Assembly (NCBI GenBank): GCA_032119795.1
Contig: JAUMFO010000024.1
Location: forward strand, 1 to 64,000
Source: JAGIBJ01 sp032119795
GTDB taxonomy: Bacteria > Actinomycetota > Thermoleophilia > Solirubrobacterales > Solirubrobacteraceae
DNA: 64,000 bases
Direction of reading: 5' to 3'
A program made the translations under genes and the position numbers. Below are positions 51,076-59,260 of the stretch, piece by piece (the first letter of the stretch is position 1; the number at the start of each line of letters is the position of its first letter). Under the pieces are notes generated by a model. It was given only the letters and a program-made list of their open reading frames with translations. It ran no database searches and was not told the origin of the DNA.

Positions 51076-51914
51076 CCGGTCGCGAGCGCCGCGCCGAGCA
51101 GCGCGGCCGCCTCGACGAGCGCGATCGACGCGCCGAGGGTGTCTCCGGTGCGGCCGCCGATCAGGCGCCGTGCGGTGAAGAGCACGAGGACGTAGACGAT
51201 CAACGCTGCCAGCGCCGCGAGATCGAAGATGCGCACGGGCGGGCTGCTGAGCGCGCCGCCGTCGACCGGGAGCGCGCCAAGCGCCGTCCCGATGAGCACG
51301 ACGACGACCAGGGCGCCGATCAGCGACGCGGTGCCCATCTTGAAGCCCGCGCCGAGGCCGTCGGGTCGACCCGGGGGCAACGCCCGGGCGTGGGCGACGG
51401 CGAGCCCGCGCGAGAGCGCGAGGGCCCACGCGAGCATCACGGCGAGCTGCTCGGATGGCAGCGCCGCGATCGCCCCAGCCATGAGCAGGAACCAGCCGGC
51501 GACGGCCGCCGTGCCGTAGGCGCCGGTCGAGGAGTCGCGCATGATCTCGAGGCGACGCTCGCGCGAGCCGCCGCGGGCGCCGAGGGCGTCGGCACTGTCG
51601 GCGAGGCCGTCGAGGTGCAGGGCACCCGTGAGCGCGGCCAGCAGGATGACGGCGACCGCCGCGCCGAGTCCCTCGTTGGAGCGCTCGGCGACCTGGTGCG
51701 CGACGCTGCCGATCGCGAGACCGAGCAGCGCGCCGACGACCGGGAAGAACGTGGCCGACGCCGCCACCTCGCGGGCGCCGATGCTCCGCTGGGCACGAGC
51801 CGGAACCGGCAGGATCGTGAGCAGCGTGACGGCGGCCAGCGGCGCCCGCACCGCGACGGCCAGCTTCGAGGACTCGGGCTTCTGCTGGAAGGGGCGGCGG
51901 GGGTCGCCGCTCAC
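51072..51914 (-). CDS. cobS: Adenosylcobinamide-GDP ribazoletransferase (cobalamin synthase)
   Basis: Last step of B12 assembly: joins AdoCbi-GDP with alpha-ribazole in the membrane. FFPVVGALLGL, GALHLDGLADSADALGARGG and RRLEIMRDSSTGAYGTAA are the diagnostic motifs, with about seven helices. GTG 51914 overlaps the bluB-cobT stop (GTGA). 280 aa is slightly long for CobS. Its partners CobT and CobC are nearby; cobU is absent here. Confidence 0.93.
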   Translation of the reverse strand: MSGDPRRPFQQKPESSKLAVAVRAPLAAVTLLTILPVPARAQRSIGAREVAASATFFPVVGALLGLAIGSVAHQVAERSNEGLGAAVAVILLAALTGALHLDGLADSADALGARGGSRERRLEIMRDSSTGAYGTAAVAGWFLLMAGAIAALPSEQLAVMLAWALALSRGLAVAHARALPPGRPDGLGAGFKMGTASLIGALVVVVLIGTALGALPVDGGALSSPPVRIFDLAALAALIVYVLVLFTARRLIGGRTGDTLGASIALVEAAALLGAALATG

Positions 51915-53788
51915 GCCGACGGCCCGTCGACGCCGGCCTCGGCGAAGGTGGCCATGCCCGCGTGGAGCTGGCCGGTCGCGGCGAGCAGCGGCAGCGCCAG
52001 CAGCGCGCCGGAGGCCTCACCGAGGCGCAGGCGCAGGTCGAGCAGCGGCTCCAGGCCGAGCTCTTCGAGCACGGCCGCGTGGGCCGGCTCGGCCGAGCGG
52101 TGCGCGGCGATCAGCACCTCGCCGACGAGCCGCTCCTTGCGGACGGCGCCGATGGCCGCGACCCCGGTCGCAAAGCCGTCGAGCAGCACCGGCAGGCGGC
52201 GGCGCGCCGCCTCGGTGCAGGCGCCGGCCATCAGCGAGAACTCCAGGCCACCGATCGCGGCAAGGATCGCGTCCGGTTCGCCGGCCGCGATGACGTCTTG
52301 GTGGCGCGCCAGTGTCTCGGCGACGGCGGCGCGCTTGCGATCCAGGCCGGCCGCGTCGACGCCGGTGCCCCGGCCGACGACCTGGCGCGGGACGAGCCCG
52401 ACCAGCGCGGCCGCGAGGACCGAGGCCGTGGTGGTGTTGCCGATGCCGATCTCGCCGACGACGATCAGGTCGACGCCTTCGCCCGCGAGTTCGCCGACGA
52501 GACGCTCGCCGGTCGCCCACGCCTGCGCGTGCTCGGCGGCCGTCATGGCGTCGCCTTCGAGGAAGTCGGCGGTGCCGCGGCGGATCTTGGCGTCGATCAA
52601 GCCGGGCGGGGTGTCGCCGGCGAGGCCCACGTCGACGACCCGCAGCGCATGACCGCCCTGGGCGGCGAGCACGCCGACGGCGCTCTCGCCGCGGGCGGCT
52701 GCGGCGGCGACCTGCCCGCTGACCTTCGACCCGAAGAGACTGGTCCCGCGGACGGCGTGGCCGTGGTCGGCGGCGGCGACGATCACGCCGGCGCGCAGGG
52801 TTGGCGGCAGCGGCGAGCCCGTCACGGCCGCCCAGCGCTCGAGGGCAGCGTCGAGGGCGCCGAGGCTCCCGGCGGGACGGATCAGCTGGTCGGCACGGTC
52901 GCGGACGGCGATCTGGGCGTCGCGATCGGGCGCGGGGACGGGAACCGGCGGCGGCGCGGCAGCACCGCCTGCGTCGGCCAGAGCCGGAGCACCCTCGACG
53001 GGCGGGACGCCGTGGCCGGCGCGTGCGCCGTACCGCAGCGCCGGCGGGATGGCCTCGGCGCGCTCGACCCAGCGCTCCTCCATCACGACGGCGTCGAGCG
53101 GGGTGCGAGCCGACCAGCCGGCAGCCTCCAGGCCCGGACGCACGGGTCGCTCGTCGGGCCAGCCAACGCAGAGGTAGGCGACGGGCTCCACGCGCTGCGG
53201 CAAGCCGAGCAGGTCGCGTAGGTCGTCGGGGTCGTAGAAGCTCACCCAGCCGATGCCGAGCCCCTCGGCGCGCGCGGCGAGCCAGAGGTTCTGGACGGCG
53301 CAGGCCGTGGAGTAGATGTCGGTCTCGGGGATCGTTCCGCGGCCGAGCACCTCGACGGCGTCGTCGCCGTGGTCGCAGCAGACGACCACGCCGAGGGGCG
53401 CCTCGACGACCCCTTCGATCTTCTGGTCGAGGAAGTGGCGGGCGCGCTCGTCGAACCGGTCGGCCTGGCGAATACGCTCGCGCTGGGCGAGCTGGCGAAC
53501 GGCGCTGCGGGTCTCGACGGAGCGAACGAGCACGAAGCGCCAGGGCTGCATGAGCCCCACGGACGGAGCCCGGTGCGCCGACTCCAGCACGCGGCGCAGG
53601 ACGTCCTCAGGCACCGGATCGGGACGGAAGCGGCGGATGTCTCGCCGCTCGGCGATCACCCGGTGGACGGCCTCCAAGGCGTCGTCTTCGAAGCGCCAAC
53701 CGCGTGGATCGGCGGCACGCTCAGCGGCGCGCGAGGCGTCGAAGCCCTCCGGGGTGACGGGGCGGGGCGTTTGCGGCTGGGTTCCCAT
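51911..53788 (-). CDS. BluB-CobT fusion: DMB synthase plus nicotinate-nucleotide:DMB phosphoribosyltransferase
   Basis: Residues about 20-225 are BluB, the flavin-destructase nitroreductase that makes 5,6-dimethylbenzimidazole: RRDIRRFRPDPVPEDVL, HRAPSVGLMQPWRF, STACAVQNLWLAARAEGLGIGWVSFYDP. After a Pro/Ala linker, residues about 290-625 are CobT: IRPAGSLGALD, AADHGHAVRGTSLFGS, EIGIGNTTTAS, GGLEFSLMAGACTEA, and LGEASGALLALPLL with its catalytic Glu. The fusion passes DMB from producer to user. ATG 53788 is used; TACCGT lies ten bases upstream. Clear start of the minus-strand cob operon. Confidence 0.93.
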   Translation of the reverse strand: MGTQPQTPRPVTPEGFDASRAAERAADPRGWRFEDDALEAVHRVIAERRDIRRFRPDPVPEDVLRRVLESAHRAPSVGLMQPWRFVLVRSVETRSAVRQLAQRERIRQADRFDERARHFLDQKIEGVVEAPLGVVVCCDHGDDAVEVLGRGTIPETDIYSTACAVQNLWLAARAEGLGIGWVSFYDPDDLRDLLGLPQRVEPVAYLCVGWPDERPVRPGLEAAGWSARTPLDAVVMEERWVERAEAIPPALRYGARAGHGVPPVEGAPALADAGGAAAPPPVPVPAPDRDAQIAVRDRADQLIRPAGSLGALDAALERWAAVTGSPLPPTLRAGVIVAAADHGHAVRGTSLFGSKVSGQVAAAAARGESAVGVLAAQGGHALRVVDVGLAGDTPPGLIDAKIRRGTADFLEGDAMTAAEHAQAWATGERLVGELAGEGVDLIVVGEIGIGNTTTASVLAAALVGLVPRQVVGRGTGVDAAGLDRKRAAVAETLARHQDVIAAGEPDAILAAIGGLEFSLMAGACTEAARRRLPVLLDGFATGVAAIGAVRKERLVGEVLIAAHRSAEPAHAAVLEELGLEPLLDLRLRLGEASGALLALPLLAATGQLHAGMATFAEAGVDGPSA

Positions 53789-53920
53789 CGCCCAGGGGAC
53801 GGTACCGACGCGCGGGACCCCAAGCGGCTGCGCCGCCCGCGCACCTCGCCTTGTGTGCGACCGCTCGCACGAGCCGGGCAGCTGGCGCCGCGAGCTGCGG
53901 CGCGCCGTATCTTTCGCCGG

Positions 53921-54565
53921 ATGGCAGTGGTCGGCGCGACAGGAACCTGGATCGATGAAGCGGTCCGCGCCGGGGGCTACCCCGCGCTCGGCGGGCTGAT
54001 CCTGATCGAGAACCTGTTCCCGCCGATCCCGTCGGAGCTGATCCTCCCGCTCGCTGGCTACTACGTCGACCGCGGTGAACTCGTCTTCCTGACGGCCGTC
54101 ATCGTCGCGACACTCGGCAGCCTGATCGGCGCGCTCATCCTCTACTTCGGCTCTCGAGCTGGCGGCCGCCCGCTCGTCTACGCCCACGCCCACCGCGTGC
54201 GCATCAAGCACGCCGAGCTCGACCGCGCCGACGCCTGGTTTGATCGCTACGGCTCGTGGGTCGTGCTCTTTGGGCGCGTGGTGCCGGGGGTGCGCAGTCT
54301 CGTCTCGGTGCCAGCGGGCCTGTCGGAGATGCCAGTCTGGCGCTTCGTCGGTCTCACGACGCTCGGCTCGCTGGTGTGGAACTCCGCGCTCATCGGCGCC
54401 GGTTGGGCGCTCGGTTCGGAGTTCGCGGCCGTCGGCGAGCTGATCGGCCCGGCCTCCAAGCCGCTCCTTGGCGTCGCGCTGATCGGCATGGTTGGCGGGT
54501 TCTTCGTGCTGCGCCGCCGCGGAGGCGTCGAGCAGCCGCTCGGCGCTTCGGCGTCCGACGGCTGA
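53921..54565 (+). CDS. DedA family membrane protein
   Basis: 214 aa; the DedA signature is FPPIPSELILPLAGYYVDRG at the start and the re-entrant block GSWVVLFGRVVPGVRSLVSVPAGLSEM with the functional Arg. Four or five helices. ATG 53921 follows TATCTT by seven bases. It sits between the two halves of the cobalamin island without clear functional tie. Lipid carrier flipping is the known role of the family. Confidence 0.87.
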   Translation: MAVVGATGTWIDEAVRAGGYPALGGLILIENLFPPIPSELILPLAGYYVDRGELVFLTAVIVATLGSLIGALILYFGSRAGGRPLVYAHAHRVRIKHAELDRADAWFDRYGSWVVLFGRVVPGVRSLVSVPAGLSEMPVWRFVGLTTLGSLVWNSALIGAGWALGSEFAAVGELIGPASKPLLGVALIGMVGGFFVLRRRGGVEQPLGASASDG

Positions 54566-54678
54566 GCGCTGGCGGGGCGCCCTAGCCCGCCCGACCCGGC
54601 CGTCGAAATTCCTCGACTCTTTCTCGACGAACTTCGACGAGCCCCGAACGGCTGGTGCCCCGGTACCGTTCACCCGGC

Positions 54679-55323
54679 GTGAAGCGGCTCATTCTTATCC
54701 GGCACGGCTCGACCAGCGCGGTGCGTGGGGCGGCGTTTCCCGTCGACGAGCCGCTGGATCGCCAAGGGATCGAGGCGGCGCTCGAACTCACCGGCGCCGC
54801 CGGCCGCGGGATCGCCCTCTGCGGGCCCTCGCTGCGCGCCCGCGAGTCGGCCGCGCTGCTCGGCCTCGAAGCCTCCGTCGATCACGCCCTCGACGAGTGC
54901 GACTTCGGGAGCTGGCGCGGACGCTCGCTCGCGGATCTCCATGCCGAGGACCCCGACGCCGTTGGCCTGTGGCTCGGCCACCCGGACGCCGCGCCGCACG
55001 GCGGCGAATCGCTCGTCGAGGTCCACCGTCGCGTTGCCGTCTGGCTCGAGGCGCAGGCACACGGCTCGGGCCGAACGATTGCGATCACGAGCGGCGGCGT
55101 GATCAAGTCCGCCGTGGCGATTGCGATGGGCGCCCCAATCGACGCCACGTGGCAAGTCGACGTGACCCCGCTGCACTACACCGAGCTGCACGCCCACGAC
55201 GGCCGCTGGTCGATTGCCTGCGTCAACGCGCCGCTGCAGCCCGTCAGCGAGAAGACCGCCGCCCACGCGCGCGCTCGAGCCGCCGCCGAGGGCGCGCCCG
55301 AGCCGTCTGAGGACCTCGCGTGA
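54679..55323 (+). CDS. cobC: Histidine phosphatase, probable alpha-ribazole phosphatase
   Basis: Phosphoglycerate-mutase superfamily: catalytic LIRHGST at residues 5-11, ECDFGSWRGRSLADL and the second-His region ITSGGVIKSAV. Its position before cobD and cobQ with a four-base overlap into cobD (GTGA) makes alpha-ribazole phosphatase the natural call. GTG 54679 gives VKRLILIRHG; GTG 54655 would add eight residues before it and is less likely. Confidence 0.8.
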   Translation: MKRLILIRHGSTSAVRGAAFPVDEPLDRQGIEAALELTGAAGRGIALCGPSLRARESAALLGLEASVDHALDECDFGSWRGRSLADLHAEDPDAVGLWLGHPDAAPHGGESLVEVHRRVAVWLEAQAHGSGRTIAITSGGVIKSAVAIAMGAPIDATWQVDVTPLHYTELHAHDGRWSIACVNAPLQPVSEKTAAHARARAAAEGAPEPSEDLA

Positions 55324-56333
55324 CGGCAGCCGCTGCAGCGCTGCTGCTCGGCGCCAGCGCCGACCTCGCCCTCGGCGACCCCGCCAAGGGCCACCCGGTT
55401 GCGGGGTTCGGGACGGTCGTCCTCTGCGCCGAGGACCGCTGGTACGGCCCGACCCGCCTTCGCGGCGCGGTGCTCACCGCGGGGGCCGTCGGCGCCACCA
55501 CCCTGGCCGTCGCCGCGTCCGACCGCGCCCTGCGCTCGCATCCCGCCGCTCGCGCTGCGCTCGGCGCCGCCGTCGTCTGGTCGACGCTTGGCGGCCGTTC
55601 GCTCTGGCGCGTCGGCGGGCAGCTCGCCGGACTCCTGGAGGCCGGTGACGTCGACGGCGCCCGCGCGCTGCTCCCCTCCCTGGCCGGCCGTGACCCCAGC
55701 GCCCTGAGCGCCAGCGAACTGGCTCGCGCCGGAACGGAGTCCGTCGCCGAGAACACGTCCGACGCGATCGTCGGCGCGCTCTTCTACGGCGCGCTGCTCG
55801 GCCCGGCCGGCGCCGCCGGATTCCGCGCTGCCAACACGCTCGACGCGATGGTCGGGCACCACTCGGCCAAGTACGAGAACTACGGCTGGGCCTCCGCCAA
55901 GCTCGACGACGTGCTCGGCTGGATTCCGGCCCGGCTCGGAGCACGCTTTGCGGTCTGGTCGGCTCCGCTCGTCGGAGGCTCACGCGCCGAGGCCGCTGCC
56001 GTCCTGGAGCGCGACGGCGACGCCCACCCGAGCCCCAACGCCGGCCAGATGGAGGCCGCGTTCGCCGGCGCCCTCGGGATCCAGCTCGGCGGCCCGCTCC
56101 ACTACGGGCCGCGGCTCGAGGACCGCCCGACGATGGGCGACGGTCGCTCGCCCGACGCGCCCGCGCTGCGCGGGGCGGTGCGGTTGTCGCAGGCCGTCAC
56201 GGCGCTGAGCGTCGTCGGGGCCGTCGGCATCCGCGTCGGGATTGCCGCCATCCGCGCCCGGCCATCCAGTGAGCGTCGGATTACCAGCCCCAGAGGGTCG
56301 GTAATCCGACGCTCACCGCGCGGGGGCGGTTGA
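55320..56333 (+). CDS. cobD: Adenosylcobinamide-phosphate synthase (CbiB/CobD)
   Basis: Membrane enzyme attaching aminopropanol phosphate to adenosylcobyric acid. RDPSALSASELARAGTESVAENTSDAIVGALFYGALLG, AANTLDAMVGHHSAKYENYG and DDVLGWIPARLGARF are the family blocks. GTG 55320 overlaps cobC. The last 22 codons (SSERRITSPRGSVIRRSPRGGG) are encoded by a perfect 17-bp hairpin and are not family-conserved, so the C-terminus looks appended. Confidence 0.93.
   Translation: MTAAAAALLLGASADLALGDPAKGHPVAGFGTVVLCAEDRWYGPTRLRGAVLTAGAVGATTLAVAASDRALRSHPAARAALGAAVVWSTLGGRSLWRVGGQLAGLLEAGDVDGARALLPSLAGRDPSALSASELARAGTESVAENTSDAIVGALFYGALLGPAGAAGFRAANTLDAMVGHHSAKYENYGWASAKLDDVLGWIPARLGARFAVWSAPLVGGSRAEAAAVLERDGDAHPSPNAGQMEAAFAGALGIQLGGPLHYGPRLEDRPTMGDGRSPDAPALRGAVRLSQAVTALSVVGAVGIRVGIAAIRARPSSERRITSPRGSVIRRSPRGGG
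56269..56316 (+). other. Perfect 17-bp hairpin within the 3' end of cobD
   Basis: Arms 56269-56285 and 56300-56316 are exactly complementary around a 14-base loop. Lying inside coding sequence between cobD and cobQ, it could be an intra-operon attenuator, mRNA-stability element or inserted palindrome. Confidence 0.7.
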
Positions 56334-57916
56334 TGGCACGGCTCGGCCGCAGCACCGGCGCCTCGACCCCGACCGGTGCTCTGCTCGTCGCCGGCACCCA
56401 CAGCGACGCCGGCAAGTCGCTCGTCACCGCTGGCCTCTGCCGCTGGCTGATGCGCCAAGGCATCTCGGTCGCGCCGTTCAAGGCGCAGAACATGGCGCTG
56501 AACTCGGTCGTCGCCAAGGGCGGCTTTGAGATCGGCCGTGCCCAGGCGATGCAGGCCGCCGCCGCCGGCATCGAGCCGGAGGTCGCGATGAACCCGATCC
56601 TCATCAAGCCGTCCGGCTCGGGCCACAGCCAGGTGATCGTGATGGGCCGCCCCTACGCCGACGCGAGCGCCACGAGCTACCAGGCGATGAAGGACGAGCT
56701 GCGGCCGATCGTCAGCGAGGCCCTCGCACAGCTGCAGGCCCGCTACGACGTCGTGATCTGCGAGGGCGCCGGCAGCCCCGCCGAGATCAATCTGCGCGCC
56801 GCCGACCTCGTAAACATGGGCCTGGCCCGCCAGGCCGGCCTGCCCGTCGTGCTCGTCGGAGACATCGACCGCGGCGGCGTGTTCGCGTCGCTCCTGGGCA
56901 CGGTCGCGGCGCTCAGTCCAGAGGACCAGTCCCACCTCGCCGGCTACGTGATCAACAAGTTCCGCGGCGACGCCTCCGTCCTCGCTCCAGGCCTGGAGAT
57001 GATCAAGGACCTCACCGGCCGACCGGTCTTCGGCGTCCTGCCGTTCGCCGAGAACCTGCACCTCGACGCCGAAGACTCCCTCGCGATCGAGCGTCCGCGC
57101 CCCGACCGCGAAAGCGACCGCGCCTCCGGGACGCTCGACGTCGCCGTCGTGCGCCTGCGGTGGATGAGCAACTTCACCGATCTCGACGCCCTCGCCCGCG
57201 AGCCCGGCGTCCGCGTGCGGTTCACGCGGTCGCCCGTCGACATCGAACGCGCCGACCTCGTCGTCGTGCCGGGAACGAAGGCGACCGTCGAAGACCTCCA
57301 GCGCCTGCGCGAGGGCGGACTGGCCGACGCGCTCGTCGAGCGCAACCGCCGCGGCGACCCGATCCTCGGCATCTGCGGCGGCTACCAGCTGATCGGCGAG
57401 TCGATCTTCGACGACGTGGAGTCCAGCGCCGGCGACGTGCACGGCCTCGGCCTCCTTCCCGTCTCCACGACGTTCCAGGAATCGAAGGTGCTGCGCAACG
57501 TCACCGGCCACAGCGCGCTGCTGGGCAGCGACGTCGGCGGCTACGAGATCCGCCACGGCCGCCCGCGGCTCACCGGCAGCGGCGGCGCCCCGCTCATCAC
57601 GCTCGACGGCAGCGACGAGCTGGAGGGCTGCGTTGTCGGCGCGACGCTCGGCACCTCCTGGCATGGCCTCCTGGAGCACGACGACGCCCGCCGCGCCCTG
57701 CTGCGCTGGACCGCCGCCCAGCGCGGCTCGAGCTTCAGCCCTGCCCCCGGGATCTCCTTCGCCGACGAGCGCGAGACGCAGCTCGACCGCCTCGGCGACC
57801 TGATCGAGGAGCACGTCGACACGGACGCCATTCTGCGTCTGCTTGAGGCCGGGGCGCCCCTGGCGCTGCCGACGGTCGCGCTCGAGCTGCGCCCGCCAGC
57901 TCCGGTCGCCGAGTAG
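56333..57916 (+). CDS. cobQ: Cobyric acid synthase
   Basis: Glutamine-dependent amidation of adenosylcobyrinate side chains. N-terminal ATP-binding GTHSDAGKSLVTAGLCRWL (P-loop), FKAQNMALNSVVA, and VICEGAGSPAEINLRAADLVNMG; C-terminal GATase with the nucleophile Cys in GICGGYQLIG and the later His in GTSWHGLLEHD. ATG 56333 overlaps the cobD stop by one base (TGATG); TTG 56330 is possible. Last gene of the plus-strand operon. Confidence 0.95.
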   Translation: MARLGRSTGASTPTGALLVAGTHSDAGKSLVTAGLCRWLMRQGISVAPFKAQNMALNSVVAKGGFEIGRAQAMQAAAAGIEPEVAMNPILIKPSGSGHSQVIVMGRPYADASATSYQAMKDELRPIVSEALAQLQARYDVVICEGAGSPAEINLRAADLVNMGLARQAGLPVVLVGDIDRGGVFASLLGTVAALSPEDQSHLAGYVINKFRGDASVLAPGLEMIKDLTGRPVFGVLPFAENLHLDAEDSLAIERPRPDRESDRASGTLDVAVVRLRWMSNFTDLDALAREPGVRVRFTRSPVDIERADLVVVPGTKATVEDLQRLREGGLADALVERNRRGDPILGICGGYQLIGESIFDDVESSAGDVHGLGLLPVSTTFQESKVLRNVTGHSALLGSDVGGYEIRHGRPRLTGSGGAPLITLDGSDELEGCVVGATLGTSWHGLLEHDDARRALLRWTAAQRGSSFSPAPGISFADERETQLDRLGDLIEEHVDTDAILRLLEAGAPLALPTVALELRPPAPVAE

Positions 57917-57962
57917 CCGCCGGGGCACCGCGACGGCCGCCCTGCGCGGTCGGCTCAGCAAC

Positions 57963-57982
57963 GGGGCCGGGTACTCGGCCCC
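57963..57982 (+). terminator. Hairpin after cobQ
   Basis: GGGGCCG/CGGCCCC stem with loop GGTACT, 46 bases past the cobQ stop; a further GC-rich imperfect hairpin lies near 58000-58022. Nothing else was seen before the copper promoter at 58081. Confidence 0.6.
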
Positions 57983-58080
57983 ACCACGACGTGGGCAAGC
58001 CACGGACGGCGGACCGCCGTGGCCGACCTACGGTGACGTTCAGGGCGGCTTGCGGTCAAATTTGGGCGTTCGACGACGAC

Positions 58081-58139
58081 TTGCGCAACTACCCCCCAGG
58101 GGTATGCTACGGTGGTCGTGCAATACCCCCTAGCCGTAT
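58081..58139 (+). promoter_or_regulatory. copZ promoter with two CsoR-type operators
   Basis: TTGCGC (58081-58086) and TATGCT (58103-58108) are 16 bp apart. TACCCCCCAGGGGTA (58090-58104), a CsoR-style palindrome, fills the spacer, and a second related box, ATACCCCCTAGCCGTAT (58123-58139), lies near the transcription start. Copper release of CsoR would switch on the operon. Confidence 0.8.
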
Positions 58140-58154
58140 GCGAGCACCATCGCC

Positions 58155-58364
58155 ATGACTACCCAGAACCAAACCACCTACACCGTCTCCGGCATGACCT
58201 GCGGCCACTGCGAACTCTCGATCCGTGAAGAGGTCGAGGCGCTCCCGGGCGTCACGTCGGCCACGGCGGATCGCACCACGGGCACACTGGTCGTCACGGG
58301 CAACGCAGACGACGCGGCCGTCGAGGCGGCCGTGAAGGACGCCGGCTACGAGGTCGTGCGATGA
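58155..58364 (+). CDS. copZ: Copper chaperone CopZ
   Basis: 69-aa heavy-metal-associated domain; GMTCGHC gives C16 and C19 for Cu(I). Delivers Cu(I) to CopA and to CsoR. First gene of the copper operon, under CsoR boxes. Stop overlaps the next gene as ATGA. Confidence 0.95.
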   Translation: MTTQNQTTYTVSGMTCGHCELSIREEVEALPGVTSATADRTTGTLVVTGNADDAAVEAAVKDAGYEVVR

Positions 58365-59260
58365 ACTCCGCCGCCAAGCCACTCGCCGCGTTCGGCGTCG
58401 CGCTCGTCGCGCTGTTCGCTGCCGGCAACGTCGCCGGCAGCATCATCAATCCGGACGCACCCGGCTCCGACGCCCCAGCGGCGCACGCGAGTGACGCGCC
58501 GGCAGGCACTGCCGACCACGGCGATGAAGCGTCCGGCCACGAAGCCGTGCCCGCGGCCGACGAGGTGCGTGGCTTGGCGGTCGCTGCCCATGGCCTGCGG
58601 CTTGTGATCGACAACCCCGACCGCCGCGCAAACGCCTCGGCGCCGCTGCGGTTCCGACTCCTCGACGACCACGGCGACGCCGTCACCGATCTCGACGTCG
58701 CACACACCAAGCGCATGCACCTGATCGTCGCCCGCCGCGACCTCGCCGGCTTCCAGCACCTGCACCCGACAGCCAGCACCGACGGTAGCTGGAGCGTACC
58801 GCTGACGCTGACGGCGCCCGGCTCCTACCGCATCTTCGCCGACTTCACGCGCGCCGGCCAGGCGATCACGCTCGCGGGCGACCTGCGCGTCGACGGCCCA
58901 GCGAACCTGCGCGCCCTCCCCGCGCCAAGCCTGACCGCCACCACCGACGGTGGACTGCGCGTCAGCAAGAACGCGCCTGCCGCCAAGGCGGGCGCCGAGG
59001 CGGAGCTCACCTTCACGCTCTCAGGCGCCGACCAGCAACCGGCCGCACTCCAGGAATACCTCGGGGCCGGCGGCCACCTCGTCGCCTTGCGCGAAGGCGA
59101 CCTCGCGTTCTTGCACGTCCACCCGGCGAGCTCCAGCGGCAACCGCGTTGCCTTCATGACCACCTTCCCAACGCCCGGGCGCTACCGCCTATTCCTGCAG
59201 ACGCAGGTCGCCGGGCAAGTCCACACCGCGGCGTTCACCCAGGAGGTGCAGCAGCCATGA
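58361..59260 (+). CDS. Secreted protein of the copper operon
   Basis: An N-terminal membrane/signal segment (residues 7-27), a His/Asp/Glu-rich linker (about 35-70) and two beta-domains. The motif KRMHLIVARRDLAGFQHLHPTASTDGSW is shared with many actinobacterial cop-operon proteins and supplies Met and several His for copper; DLAFLHVHPASS near the C-terminus adds more. It starts inside the copZ stop (ATGA) and ends overlapping copA, so all three are co-translated. Probable extracytoplasmic copper-binding partner; exact role unknown. Confidence 0.78.
   Translation: MNSAAKPLAAFGVALVALFAAGNVAGSIINPDAPGSDAPAAHASDAPAGTADHGDEASGHEAVPAADEVRGLAVAAHGLRLVIDNPDRRANASAPLRFRLLDDHGDAVTDLDVAHTKRMHLIVARRDLAGFQHLHPTASTDGSWSVPLTLTAPGSYRIFADFTRAGQAITLAGDLRVDGPANLRALPAPSLTATTDGGLRVSKNAPAAKAGAEAELTFTLSGADQQPAALQEYLGAGGHLVALREGDLAFLHVHPASSSGNRVAFMTTFPTPGRYRLFLQTQVAGQVHTAAFTQEVQQP

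Noticed and set aside
51911..57916. Cobalamin riboswitch before the cob genes
   Set aside because: No B12-box-like sequence was found in the 53789-53920 or 54566-54678 gaps, nor upstream of cobS.
56102..58003. A 633-codon minus-strand open frame
   Set aside because: Antisense to cobD and cobQ, no recognisable domain, low-complexity composition typical of shadow frames.
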